Below are positions 8,034-15,693 of a stretch of 64,000 nucleotides of DNA, piece by piece (the stretch's first letter is position 1; every line of letters starts with the position of its first letter). The stretch spans positions 1,955,585 to 2,019,584 of the forward strand of contig NZ_FXBS01000006.1 in NCBI RefSeq assembly GCF_900178005.1, written 5' to 3'. The position numbers and the translations under genes are program-made. Under the pieces are notes generated by a model that saw nothing but the letters and a program-made list of their open reading frames with translations, had not been told where the DNA came from and did not search any database. This DNA comes from Tuberibacillus sp. Marseille-P3662. Lineage in GTDB: Bacteria > Bacillota > Bacilli > Bacillales > Sporolactobacillaceae.

Positions 8034-9140
8034 CTAGTCATCTAATGTCCCTTGTCTAAGACCCAAAGGAAGGGGGATAGGCCGGTCACAGATATTCTGA
8101 ACAAAGTAGTGTTGATCTTGCGTTGATGCTTCGTGAAAACCATGCATAATCTCAAGCACATGCAAAGCTTGTGCACCATTAGCCCGGTGCTTGCGGCCAC
8201 TCGCCAAGGCATATGCCATATCCGCGACTCCGAGCCCCCTGCTATTCTCACTATAGCTATGGGTGAGCGGTATCTCCCGCCATTCATGATTAGATTGACC
8301 ATTACGTAAATAGACTGGTCCCCCAAATGTATTCGGATCAGGAACAATCAGACTCCCTTCTGTCCCATGAACTTCAATTTTAGGCGTTTGTGTCGCCATC
8401 ACATCAAAACTCGTAATGATCGTACCCACCGCACCATTTTGAAAATCTAGTAGACCAGCAACATGGGTCGGCGTATTTACCTTGATTTTAGATCCATATT
8501 TTTCTTGACTGGTAATCGTTCTTTCAGGAAATGATATTTGCGTCGAACCCGTGACACGGCGAACAGGTCCTATTAAATTGATAAGAGCAGTTAAGTAATA
8601 AGGTCCCATATCAAACATCGGACCGGCACCGGCTTGGTAGAAAAATTCAGGATTCGGATGCCAACCTTCCGGACCCCGATTCATCATAAACGCTGTTGCT
8701 GCAACCGGCCGGCCAATCCAGCCATCATCGATAAGCTTACGACACGTTTGAATACCGCCACCTAAGAACGTATCCGGGGCATTGCCGACAAGCAGCCCCT
8801 TTTCTTCGGCTTTTTTTACAATTGTTTCTCCATCGGCTATTGTCGTCGCCAAAGGTTTCTCCGTGTACACATGTTTTCCGGCATTCAAGGCCTTTAGAGA
8901 GATCTCAGTATGAATTTGCGGCGGGGTTAAATTTAAGATGATATCTACTTCAAGATCTGACAGTAATTCATCAACGGAACAGGACTTCGCGATATTATAA
9001 ACGTCAGCTTGTGATTCGGCTTTACTTATATCAACATCCGCACAGCCAACGACATTAATAATGTCAAATTTAGGTAACGTTTTGAAGTAAATACCACTAA
9101 TGTTGCCACAACCTATGATCCCTACATTGACTGTCTTCAT
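8034..9140 (-). CDS. Gfo/Idh/MocA-family NAD(P)-dependent sugar oxidoreductase
   Basis: A 368-residue dehydrogenase. The N-terminal Rossmann domain carries GIIGCGNISG and the family signature YTEKPLA around residue 94; the C-terminal alpha/beta domain holds DMGPYYLTALINLIG, the usual substrate-site region. Members oxidise or reduce hydroxyls of sugars, inositols and glycosides. It is the last gene of the LacI-linked locus (TIM-barrel protein, binding protein, two permeases), so it probably acts on the imported sugar or glycoside. Substrate is unknown. ATG 9140 is preceded by a GAAGG ribosome binding site. Confidence 0.88.
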   Translation of the reverse strand: MKTVNVGIIGCGNISGIYFKTLPKFDIINVVGCADVDISKAESQADVYNIAKSCSVDELLSDLEVDIILNLTPPQIHTEISLKALNAGKHVYTEKPLATTIADGETIVKKAEEKGLLVGNAPDTFLGGGIQTCRKLIDDGWIGRPVAATAFMMNRGPEGWHPNPEFFYQAGAGPMFDMGPYYLTALINLIGPVRRVTGSTQISFPERTITSQEKYGSKIKVNTPTHVAGLLDFQNGAVGTIITSFDVMATQTPKIEVHGTEGSLIVPDPNTFGGPVYLRNGQSNHEWREIPLTHSYSENSRGLGVADMAYALASGRKHRANGAQALHVLEIMHGFHEASTQDQHYFVQNICDRPIPLPLGLRQGTLDD

Positions 9141-9195
9141 AACATATCGCCTTCTTTCTCACTAAAATCTAATGAAAGTTCATCTCAGGAACTAA

Positions 9196-10014
9196 TTATT
9201 TAACCGCTCCACTTGAGAGTCCCTTAACTACTTTTTCTTGTGAAAATAGGTAAACGAGAATCATTGGCAGGCTCGCTAAAGTTAAAGCTGCCATAATACC
9301 TGGTACATTAATCGAAAACTCACTGTAGAAATTTTGTAACCCCAATGGCAATGTCTTATTCTCCGGACTTGTCGTCAGCACCAAGGCAAAAATAAACTCA
9401 TTCCACAGATGAACAAAGTTATAAATTAAAACCGTCATCAGGGCTGGTGTTAACATTGGCAAAATAATCCTCCGAAAAATCCCAAAATGAGAACAGCCAT
9501 CTATTTTAGCGGATTCCTCTAAGGCCTTAGGAATCTCCCGCATAAATTGAGTGAGAATAAAGACTGATATTGGCAAACTGAATGCAATATATGGACCTAT
9601 CAAGGCCCAAAGTGAATCGTAAATACCGATATCTTGACTAAAATTAAATAGAGGAATTAGCGTTGTATGAATGGGCAGCATCATGCCAGAAATAATCAAC
9701 AAAAACAAAGGTTGATTGAGACGAAATGACATGCGGCTTAAAGGGTAACTAGCTAGCGACCCCACTAGCATAACGAGTAATACCGCACCGAGGCAGACAA
9801 TCATGCTATTAAAAAAATACCTAGTGATCCCCATGTCAAAAACAGACAGGTATGAACTATAATCAATTTGTGAAAAAAGAGTAAAAGGCTCTTTAAAGAA
9901 ATGACTTTGAGTTTTTAATGACGTTGAAATCATATATATAAATGGAAAACCGGTAAACACCAACAATATGAGGGCTAATAAATAGAGCGGCGCCTTTTTT
10001 ATCTTCCTGATCAT
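9196..10014 (-). CDS. Carbohydrate ABC transporter permease (MalG/UgpE type)
   Basis: A 272-residue inner-membrane permease with six membrane segments and the cytoplasmic EAA loop (EESAKIDGCSHFGIFRRIILP), which docks to the ATPase. The start codon overlaps the stop of the preceding permease by four bases (ATGA), showing translational coupling. It forms the heterodimeric channel with the permease at 10011-10952 and receives sugar from the lipoprotein at 11001-12290. No ATP-binding subunit is encoded in the locus, as is usual for CUT1 systems of Bacillus that share the MsmX ATPase. Confidence 0.93.
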   Translation of the reverse strand: MIRKIKKAPLYLLALILLVFTGFPFIYMISTSLKTQSHFFKEPFTLFSQIDYSSYLSVFDMGITRYFFNSMIVCLGAVLLVMLVGSLASYPLSRMSFRLNQPLFLLIISGMMLPIHTTLIPLFNFSQDIGIYDSLWALIGPYIAFSLPISVFILTQFMREIPKALEESAKIDGCSHFGIFRRIILPMLTPALMTVLIYNFVHLWNEFIFALVLTTSPENKTLPLGLQNFYSEFSINVPGIMAALTLASLPMILVYLFSQEKVVKGLSSGAVK

Positions 10015-10952
10015 GTGGAAAAGACTCCTTTCTGTTTCCGTTTATAATCAATAAACTGAATCAGAACTGTCACGATAAACGCAATGATAAACATCACAAA
10101 GGCGATCGTACTGCCATACCCCATATTAAAGTTGATAAAAGCTTGCTTATACATATACGTCCCCATTAACTCGGTTGCATGGTTCGGGCCCCCACCGGTC
10201 ATAATGTAAATCATGTCAAATTGCTTTAAAGATCCAACAATAGCTAAGATCGATGATGACACAATCGTAGGTAGTAATAATGGGAAAGTAATATGCAAAA
10301 ACTTCTGGATGACATTGGCTCCATCTATTTTGGCAGCTTCATATAGCTCCTCAGATATGCCAACCAGCCCAGCTTTAAAAAGAATCATATAGAAAGGCGC
10401 AAATTGCCAGACAATCACAAGCAAAACTGCGATCAACGCCGTGTTTTGACTGCCTAACCATGAGACATTATCAAACCCTAGCAGGTTAATCAATTTGTTG
10501 ATTGTCCCATTAATAGGATCATACATATAGACCCATAACAAACCGATCGCTACCGTCGACATTAAAAATGGGAGAAAATAGACACTATTAAATAACCGCA
10601 ACCCTTTAATAGGGGCAAATAATAGAAGTGCCATAATCAGTCCTAACGGCATTTGAACAAAAACCGAAGCGAAGACAACCCAAAAGTTATTAACAAGAGA
10701 TTCCCAAAAAATCGTGTCAGAAAAAAGCGTGATATAGTTGTCTAACCCAATAAATATCTTGCCCCCGGCTTTCTTCCATTCAAAAAAACTATAATAAAGG
10801 GTTTCAAGGATCGGATAGACTACATAGATAATATAGACAATTAAGGCAGGGGCCATAAATAATGCAATCGTCCCCATATCTTTCAGCTTTCTTTGACGCT
10901 TCGGTTTGGTTGAGGTCTGAATATCCGGTTGTGCACCAATCTGCCTTTCCAT
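10011..10952 (-). CDS. Carbohydrate ABC transporter permease (MalF/UgpA type)
   Basis: A 313-residue permease with six membrane segments and an EAA loop (EELYEAAKIDGANVIQKFLH). A longer reading frame begins at a GTG at 10961, but this GTG is part of the GAGGTG Shine-Dalgarno; the ATG at 10952, six bases later, is the better start. It pairs with the MalG-type permease that overlaps its 3' end. A GC-rich hairpin separates it from the upstream binding-protein gene, which probably keeps permease expression lower than that of the binding protein. Confidence 0.93.
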   Translation of the reverse strand: MERQIGAQPDIQTSTKPKRQRKLKDMGTIALFMAPALIVYIIYVVYPILETLYYSFFEWKKAGGKIFIGLDNYITLFSDTIFWESLVNNFWVVFASVFVQMPLGLIMALLLFAPIKGLRLFNSVYFLPFLMSTVAIGLLWVYMYDPINGTINKLINLLGFDNVSWLGSQNTALIAVLLVIVWQFAPFYMILFKAGLVGISEELYEAAKIDGANVIQKFLHITFPLLLPTIVSSSILAIVGSLKQFDMIYIMTGGGPNHATELMGTYMYKQAFINFNMGYGSTIAFVMFIIAFIVTVLIQFIDYKRKQKGVFST

Positions 10953-10981
10953 ATATATCACCTCATTATTCGAATAAGAAA

Positions 10982-10996
10982 GGGGGGATCCCCCCC
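10982..10996 (-). terminator. Intercistronic GC hairpin between binding protein and permease genes
   Basis: GGGGGGATCCCCCC is a perfect 14-bp palindrome placed immediately after the binding-protein stop and followed on the transcript by TTTCTTATT. It looks like a partial terminator or 3' stabiliser, a common way to make more binding protein than permease. Confidence 0.65.
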
Positions 10997-11000
10997 TATT

Positions 11001-12290
11001 TTATTCAAGAATGTCTTGTGCTTTTGCTTCCATCTTGTCTGCCGCTTCTTTCGGCGTTATTTCCAAACCAAAAATCGCCTGTGTTGTGTCCTTATGCACT
11101 TCAGCTAATTCCGGTGGCAATGTTTGGTCATAAGGCATTTGAATATGATTCGCCTCATTAGCTATTTTATAGAACTTTTTGACAAACGGGTCTTCTGGCT
11201 CGACGCCTTTTACCGGAGTTAAGCTTCCTGTCTTTTTGACGTATGCCTGTGCCGTCTGGGAACTTGTTAGTTCCTTAATTAACTTAACCGCAGCATCGGG
11301 ATATTGCGTATCTGCACTGACTGACCACACAGGAGAAGTCGCTCCGCCCACATTGGATGGATCACCTTTTCCCTTAGCAACTGTCGGGAATTTAAATACG
11401 CCTAACTTCTTTTCAAACTGTGGAGCTTCATCTCTTACGTTATTTAAAAATGCAATCGTTATATCTTGCATCGCGGCTTGCCCTGTATACATTAATTGTC
11501 GTGAACGTCCAGCATCATAAGGGACACCATTAAATCCTTCATTAAATGCATCCATTTTGACAAGCTCTTGAATATACTTTCCTGCTTGAACATAAGCCTG
11601 ATTGTCAAACCCTTTACCCTCTCTATTTAAAGCGCTTTCAAATAACTGATAGCCAGCAATACGATCAGCAAAATTCATGAGATAATAGGCTCCGGGCCAC
11701 TTTGTTTTGTTAGCCAAGGCCATTGGAATAATATCATTTTCTCTAAGTGTTTTAACGATATCAACCCACTCTTCATAGGTCTTTGGCGGCGTCAAATCAT
11801 ATTTATTGAAAATATCCTTGTTATAAAATACAAGGTCAAGACTTAATCCCAACGGCACCCCATACTGTTTTTCATCGAATGCCGCATTTTTTAGAGCAAA
11901 TTCTAAGTAACGTGTTTTATCAATTTGATCTGTAACATCTAGGACTTGACCCTGTTCGACAAAATGTTTAAGCCAGCCACCGCCCCAGGAGTCAAAAATA
12001 TCCGGCGGACTGCCCCCTGACATCGCTACAGAAAGTTTTTGTTTATAGGAATCATTCGCCGTATGCACAGCATTAACTTTAAACTCGGGATTGTCTTTCT
12101 CAAATCGGTCAATGGCATCTAGGATGACTTGCTCTTCTGCGCCCGTTTCAATATACCAGAAATCCAAAACTTTTTTGTCACCATGACTTGCACCACCGTT
12201 GTCACTCGATGATGTCTTATCAGATCCACCACTACACGCCGTGATCAAGAGCAAAGAACAAATAGCGAGAAACGTCGCTAGTTTTTTCAT
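11001..12290 (-). CDS. Sugar ABC transporter substrate-binding lipoprotein
   Basis: A 429-residue extracytoplasmic binding protein of the SBP_bac_1 type. It has a lipoprotein signal ending in the lipobox LITAC, then a Ser/Gly-rich linker and the fold motifs GGSPPDIFDSWGGGWL and YGVPLGLSLDLVFYNKDIF. The longest frame starts two codons earlier inside the Shine-Dalgarno GGGGGA; I use the ATG at 12290, five bases after it. It delivers an unidentified sugar to the two permeases downstream and is the second structural gene after the TIM-barrel protein. Confidence 0.93.
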   Translation of the reverse strand: MKKLATFLAICSLLLITACSGGSDKTSSSDNGGASHGDKKVLDFWYIETGAEEQVILDAIDRFEKDNPEFKVNAVHTANDSYKQKLSVAMSGGSPPDIFDSWGGGWLKHFVEQGQVLDVTDQIDKTRYLEFALKNAAFDEKQYGVPLGLSLDLVFYNKDIFNKYDLTPPKTYEEWVDIVKTLRENDIIPMALANKTKWPGAYYLMNFADRIAGYQLFESALNREGKGFDNQAYVQAGKYIQELVKMDAFNEGFNGVPYDAGRSRQLMYTGQAAMQDITIAFLNNVRDEAPQFEKKLGVFKFPTVAKGKGDPSNVGGATSPVWSVSADTQYPDAAVKLIKELTSSQTAQAYVKKTGSLTPVKGVEPEDPFVKKFYKIANEANHIQMPYDQTLPPELAEVHKDTTQAIFGLEITPKEAADKMEAKAQDILE

Positions 12291-12304
12291 ATACATCCCC
12301 CATT

Positions 12305-13066
12305 TTAAATTGAAAGATTAAAGGCTCTTCTGAGGTAGTTAAGGCTGGTCTCAATACTTTTAATAGGTGAACCTTTGCATTGGTCTTGCTCAACAATCCA
12401 TCCATTGACATTGAGCCTTTCCCCATAGTCAATAATGGACTCCAACTCAATGCCACCCGTTCCTAACTCTGCAAAAAAACGTTCGCCATCTGTTGTCATA
12501 TCCTTCAAATGGATTAAAATATTCCTGTTTCGGCAGCGCGTCATCCAATCTTGCGGATTCTGCCCAGCATACTTTAACCAATACACATCCAATTCAATCC
12601 CCACCCAATCGGGATTGGTTCCATTGAGAATGAGATCTAACCCTGTTTGATCTTCAAAACGGGTCAATTCAAAATCATGATGGTGATAATAAAAGGTTAA
12701 ACCTTCCTTCTGACATTTGAATCCCACACGATTGAACAAATCTGCCAGTTGCTGATATCCTTCTTTATTTCGTCTTTCAAGCGGGATCACCGGGCATACC
12801 ACGCCTTGATTTCCAAGTTCCTTTTGATAAGCCATCACTTCATCTAAATGATGCTCAAGTTGTTCTAACGGGATATGACTCGCGATGGGGACCAGATCAA
12901 GGCGATCCAGTTCAGTCCGCAACGCTGCCGCTGACAATCCTCCGTATCCGGCAAATTCCACACTCTTATAGCCTAATGATGCCACCTTTTCCAATGTCCC
13001 AATAAAATCTTTTGAACTTTCTTCACGTAATGTGTACATTTGTAAAGCTACGGGTTTTTGCATCAT
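12305..13066 (-). CDS. Sugar phosphate isomerase/epimerase-like TIM-barrel protein
   Basis: A 253-residue protein of the xylose-isomerase-like TIM-barrel (AP_endonuc_2) superfamily. It starts with the typical LQMYTLREES and has candidate metal ligands in SVEFAGYGG, ELDVYWLKYAG, ILIHLKDM and WIVEQDQ. Members include epimerases, hexulose isomerases, inosose dehydratases and enzymes that cleave 3-keto-glycosides. Together with a Gfo/Idh oxidoreductase in the same operon, a keto-sugar or keto-glycoside substrate is a reasonable inference, not a demonstrated one. ATG 13066 follows GGAGG by six bases. It is the first gene after the regulator and is preceded by an operator. Confidence 0.85.
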   Translation of the reverse strand: MMQKPVALQMYTLREESSKDFIGTLEKVASLGYKSVEFAGYGGLSAAALRTELDRLDLVPIASHIPLEQLEHHLDEVMAYQKELGNQGVVCPVIPLERRNKEGYQQLADLFNRVGFKCQKEGLTFYYHHHDFELTRFEDQTGLDLILNGTNPDWVGIELDVYWLKYAGQNPQDWMTRCRNRNILIHLKDMTTDGERFFAELGTGGIELESIIDYGERLNVNGWIVEQDQCKGSPIKSIETSLNYLRRAFNLSI

Positions 13067-13122
13067 GACTGTCCTCCATTATTCAAACAATTTTGCTCAA
13101 CCTATCCCATTTCACCTCCCTG

Positions 13123-13138
13123 ATGTAATCGATTACAT
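13123..13138. promoter_or_regulatory. Operator 1 for the LacI-family regulator
   Basis: ATGTAATCGATTACAT is a perfect 16-bp palindrome. It overlaps the stop codon of the regulator gene and lies 57 bases before the start of the TIM-barrel gene. The core is identical to the site at 14155-14174. Bound regulator here would control the sugar operon. Confidence 0.8.
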
Positions 13139-14134
13139 TTTTGTCCCAGAAGATTCGCGTACAACTAACTTTGTGGGTAATATCACCTTTTGATCCATGA
13201 TGGTTGTGCCGTTCATACGCTCCAATAATAAGGTCATGGCTTTCTTTCCCATATCAAACATCGGTTGGGCAATAGTTGTTAACCCTGGCTCCATCACAGA
13301 GGAAAATTTAATATCATCGAAACCGACGATAGATAGATCATTAGGGATGTGCACCCCCCTGTTATGAGCTGCCTTAATTGCACCCATCGCCATCTCATCA
13401 TTAGCTGCAAAAACAGCTGTCGGCGGATGGTTCAATGTGAGTAATTGATTCATGATTTGATAACCAGAATCAATGGTGAAATCCCCTTCTTGAATCCATT
13501 CATCCTTCACAGGGAGAGCATGACTTTCCAAGGCCTGCACGTAGCCCTTCAGTCTGTCCTGACTCATAGGAAGATCCATAGGACCGGAAATGTGACTTAT
13601 GCTATCATGGCCAAGTTGAATGAGGTGTTGGGTTGCCTTCCCGCCACTCATCTCGTTATCAACCATCACCGTCGGGCATGGCGGTGGGTCCAAATAATCG
13701 GAAACAGAAACCACGGCATCACTTTGCGATGTCTTATCAAAATTCACTTCACGTGGCTGTACAGTTAAAAAGATGACGCCATCCACTTGTTGTTGCCTTA
13801 AATAATCAATATAATCGTAATTCGCCTTACTGAAACTTTTATTAGGCTGTTTCAAAATAACTTGGTAGCCCTGTTGATTTGCAACCCATTCAATGCCTGA
13901 CAAAATCTCTGAAAAAACATTGTTTGAAATTCTTGGAATCACAACAAGAAGCGATTTTGTTTCCGTTTTCCGAAAATTCCTCGCCAATATATTGGGTTTG
14001 TAATTTAATGCTTCAATGGCTTGTAGGACTTTATATTTGGTATGATCTTTAACAGATTCTGGTGATTGCAAGACTCGTGAGACCGTTGCTGTTGAAACAC
14101 CTGATTTTTTAGCGACGTCACTCATTGTTGTCAT
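13133..14134 (-). CDS. LacI-family transcriptional regulator of the sugar locus
   Basis: A 333-residue regulator. Residues 1-50 form the LacI helix-turn-helix and hinge (MSDVAKKSGVSTATVSRVLQ and KPNILARNFR); the rest is a periplasmic-binding-protein-like effector domain with FAANDEMAMGAIKAA and LSIVGFDDI. Two identical TGTAATCGATTACA cores flank the gene, one just after its own transcription start and one before the downstream sugar operon, so autoregulation and operon control are both likely. The chosen ATG at 14134 is three codons before MSDVAKK; that internal ATG at 14125 is an alternative start. Confidence 0.93.
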   Translation of the reverse strand: MTTMSDVAKKSGVSTATVSRVLQSPESVKDHTKYKVLQAIEALNYKPNILARNFRKTETKSLLVVIPRISNNVFSEILSGIEWVANQQGYQVILKQPNKSFSKANYDYIDYLRQQQVDGVIFLTVQPREVNFDKTSQSDAVVSVSDYLDPPPCPTVMVDNEMSGGKATQHLIQLGHDSISHISGPMDLPMSQDRLKGYVQALESHALPVKDEWIQEGDFTIDSGYQIMNQLLTLNHPPTAVFAANDEMAMGAIKAAHNRGVHIPNDLSIVGFDDIKFSSVMEPGLTTIAQPMFDMGKKAMTLLLERMNGTTIMDQKVILPTKLVVRESSGTKM

Positions 14135-14154
14135 ATAAATGAATACCTTTCTCC

Positions 14155-14174
14155 AAATGTAATCGATTACATTT
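14155..14174. promoter_or_regulatory. Operator 2 for the LacI-family regulator (autoregulatory)
   Basis: AAATGTAATCGATTACATTT is a perfect 20-bp palindrome between the predicted transcription start and the start codon of the regulator gene. Its core equals operator 1. Confidence 0.85.
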
Positions 14175-14185
14175 TGTTTTATTAA

Positions 14186-14214
14186 AGTATAGATCTTAAA
14201 AATAATTCAGTCAA
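14186..14214 (-). promoter_or_regulatory. Sigma-A promoter of the LacI-family regulator
   Basis: TTGACT (14209-14214), a 17-base spacer and TATACT (14186-14191) on the minus strand. The operator begins about 12 bases after the -10, so repressor binding would block initiation or early elongation. Confidence 0.8.
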
Positions 14215-14267
14215 GAGTAAAAATTAAAATAATTTTGTCAGAGTAGCAATGATTGTTTACTTACATT

Positions 14268-14292
14268 TAAAAAGGGCTGCGTATCAGCCCTT
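14268..14292 (-). terminator. Terminator of the ger operon
   Basis: On the transcript AAGGGCTG pairs with CAGCCCTT around ATACG, followed by a T run. It lies six bases after the stop of the small fourth ger gene, which supports that gene being the end of the operon. Confidence 0.85.
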
Positions 14293-14298
14293 AAATGG

Positions 14299-14466
14299 TT
14301 AAATAGAGATGTGGAGGATCACTAAAATACTTAATGTCCAGCCGATCAACATGACAGCCGAATAAACCACCCATTCCTTTTTTTTCTCCCCTTTAATTGA
14401 TCTTGCCATATCCCAAGCTGACAATAAGGCTAGGAAAAGCATAACTATAGACATCTGCACCACCAT
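14299..14466 (-). CDS. Small two-helix membrane protein, fourth gene of the ger operon (candidate germinant-receptor D subunit)
   Basis: An unlisted 55-codon ORF. The peptide begins MVVQMSIVMLFLALLSAWDM, has a basic loop (RSIKGEKKKEW) and a second hydrophobic helix (VVYSAVMLIGWTLSILVILH). ATG 14466 lies three bases after the gerC stop and has GGGAGG ten bases upstream, inside gerC; a strong terminator follows its stop. Small two-helix D subunits are known for some Bacillus and Clostridium germinant receptors and modulate their response. I did not verify sequence similarity to those, so the assignment rests on size, topology and position. Confidence 0.7.
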   Translation of the reverse strand: MVVQMSIVMLFLALLSAWDMARSIKGEKKKEWVVYSAVMLIGWTLSILVILHISI

Positions 14467-14469
14467 TTT

Positions 14470-15663
14470 CTATTTACCTCCCGATAATGACTCGCTTGTT
14501 AAGCCCGTTCGTTCAAGAACGACATTCGGGACAATCTTAACTTCCAATTTTGGGAAGACTTGATCCCATCTTTCTTTATAGTCATTCCGCCATTTCCCCG
14601 GATATTTTCGATAAACCGCCCGTCCAAATCCAAATATGTCGGACTTAAACTGTTGCTGTGCTTTATCCAACGCGAGATCCATCCTATTCTGAATTTGTTT
14701 TTCTAACATCATCGTTAATGATCGGATAGCTTTAGGTTGTTTAAGATTGAGTTTTGAATCATTCTCATACAAAGCGGTCTCAGCGTAGACTTGGACAACA
14801 ATTTTTAGATGATCTTGATTTAATTTAGGCTGAATTTCCGTCTTTGCCCTTACAATGTTTGTACTAACTTTGCCGCCTCCCTTTTTTTGGGGGACTTTCA
14901 ATGTAATCACACCATCTTTCACCTTATCGTGAAACCAGAGAACCCCTCGGGTTTCGATGTCATCCATCCATCCAACCAGTTGATCTCTATAAAAGACGCC
15001 TGACCCAGATATCGACATATACTTTTCACTACTGGATTGAGACCCCCCAGCAGAAAAACTGGACTCATCTTGTACTTCTAAAGGCTTGATCTTAAATTGC
15101 GGAGCAACCGGCTCGATGCCTGTTCCAAGCAACATATTCGTGAAGTCTCTTAGGTTGACCTCGACAAGAATCTCACGCTTCGTCAATTCCCGCATTTCTT
15201 CAGAAGGAACCCGTTCCAATTTAGTTTGTATCTCTAATAAATCAGCAGCTTTGCCCTTCGCTACCATAATATAATCATTCAATCGCGATTCAGGATATCT
15301 CGTGAAGAAATCAAGGACTTTGGAAACGCCCTCTTGTGCCAACTTCTCTCCTATAAGAATAATCCTGCTGTGGGAAAAAAACACTTTCCGCGGGAGTTTT
15401 TCTTGCAGTTTTCGATAAGCAGCCATCACAGTCGCCCCTTTTTCCGAAGCCGTGAAAGTCGTGGGGCCTTGGCCTCCTCCTTTTCCAGTGGGAACCAGTT
15501 GATTCGGAATAGCAACTTCCAAAGTTAAACGAATGTTACCATTTTCCATTTCATCTAAACCAACAGCCGTCACAATGGCAATATCATTGACTTCCACCCG
15601 GCTCCAACAACCCGTGAGTCCCAACATCATGATGCTGATTAGCAAGATTCTAGCAAGCTTCAT
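14470..15663 (-). CDS. gerC: Spore germination receptor lipoprotein subunit, GerC family
   Basis: A 397-residue lipoprotein. The signal peptide ends in LGLTGCW with the lipid-modified Cys at about residue 19, and the mature N-terminus SRVEVNDIAIVTAVGLDE is typical of the Ger(x)C family, which is made of three alpha/beta domains on the outer face of the inner spore membrane. It works with the A and B subunits to sense germinants. The gene follows gerA after 30 bases and precedes the small membrane gene. Which germinant is recognised cannot be read from the sequence. Confidence 0.95.
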   Translation of the reverse strand: MKLARILLISIMMLGLTGCWSRVEVNDIAIVTAVGLDEMENGNIRLTLEVAIPNQLVPTGKGGGQGPTTFTASEKGATVMAAYRKLQEKLPRKVFFSHSRIILIGEKLAQEGVSKVLDFFTRYPESRLNDYIMVAKGKAADLLEIQTKLERVPSEEMRELTKREILVEVNLRDFTNMLLGTGIEPVAPQFKIKPLEVQDESSFSAGGSQSSSEKYMSISGSGVFYRDQLVGWMDDIETRGVLWFHDKVKDGVITLKVPQKKGGGKVSTNIVRAKTEIQPKLNQDHLKIVVQVYAETALYENDSKLNLKQPKAIRSLTMMLEKQIQNRMDLALDKAQQQFKSDIFGFGRAVYRKYPGKWRNDYKERWDQVFPKLEVKIVPNVVLERTGLTSESLSGGK

Positions 15664-15693
15664 GCATTATCTTTCCCTTCTGCAAAACAACGT

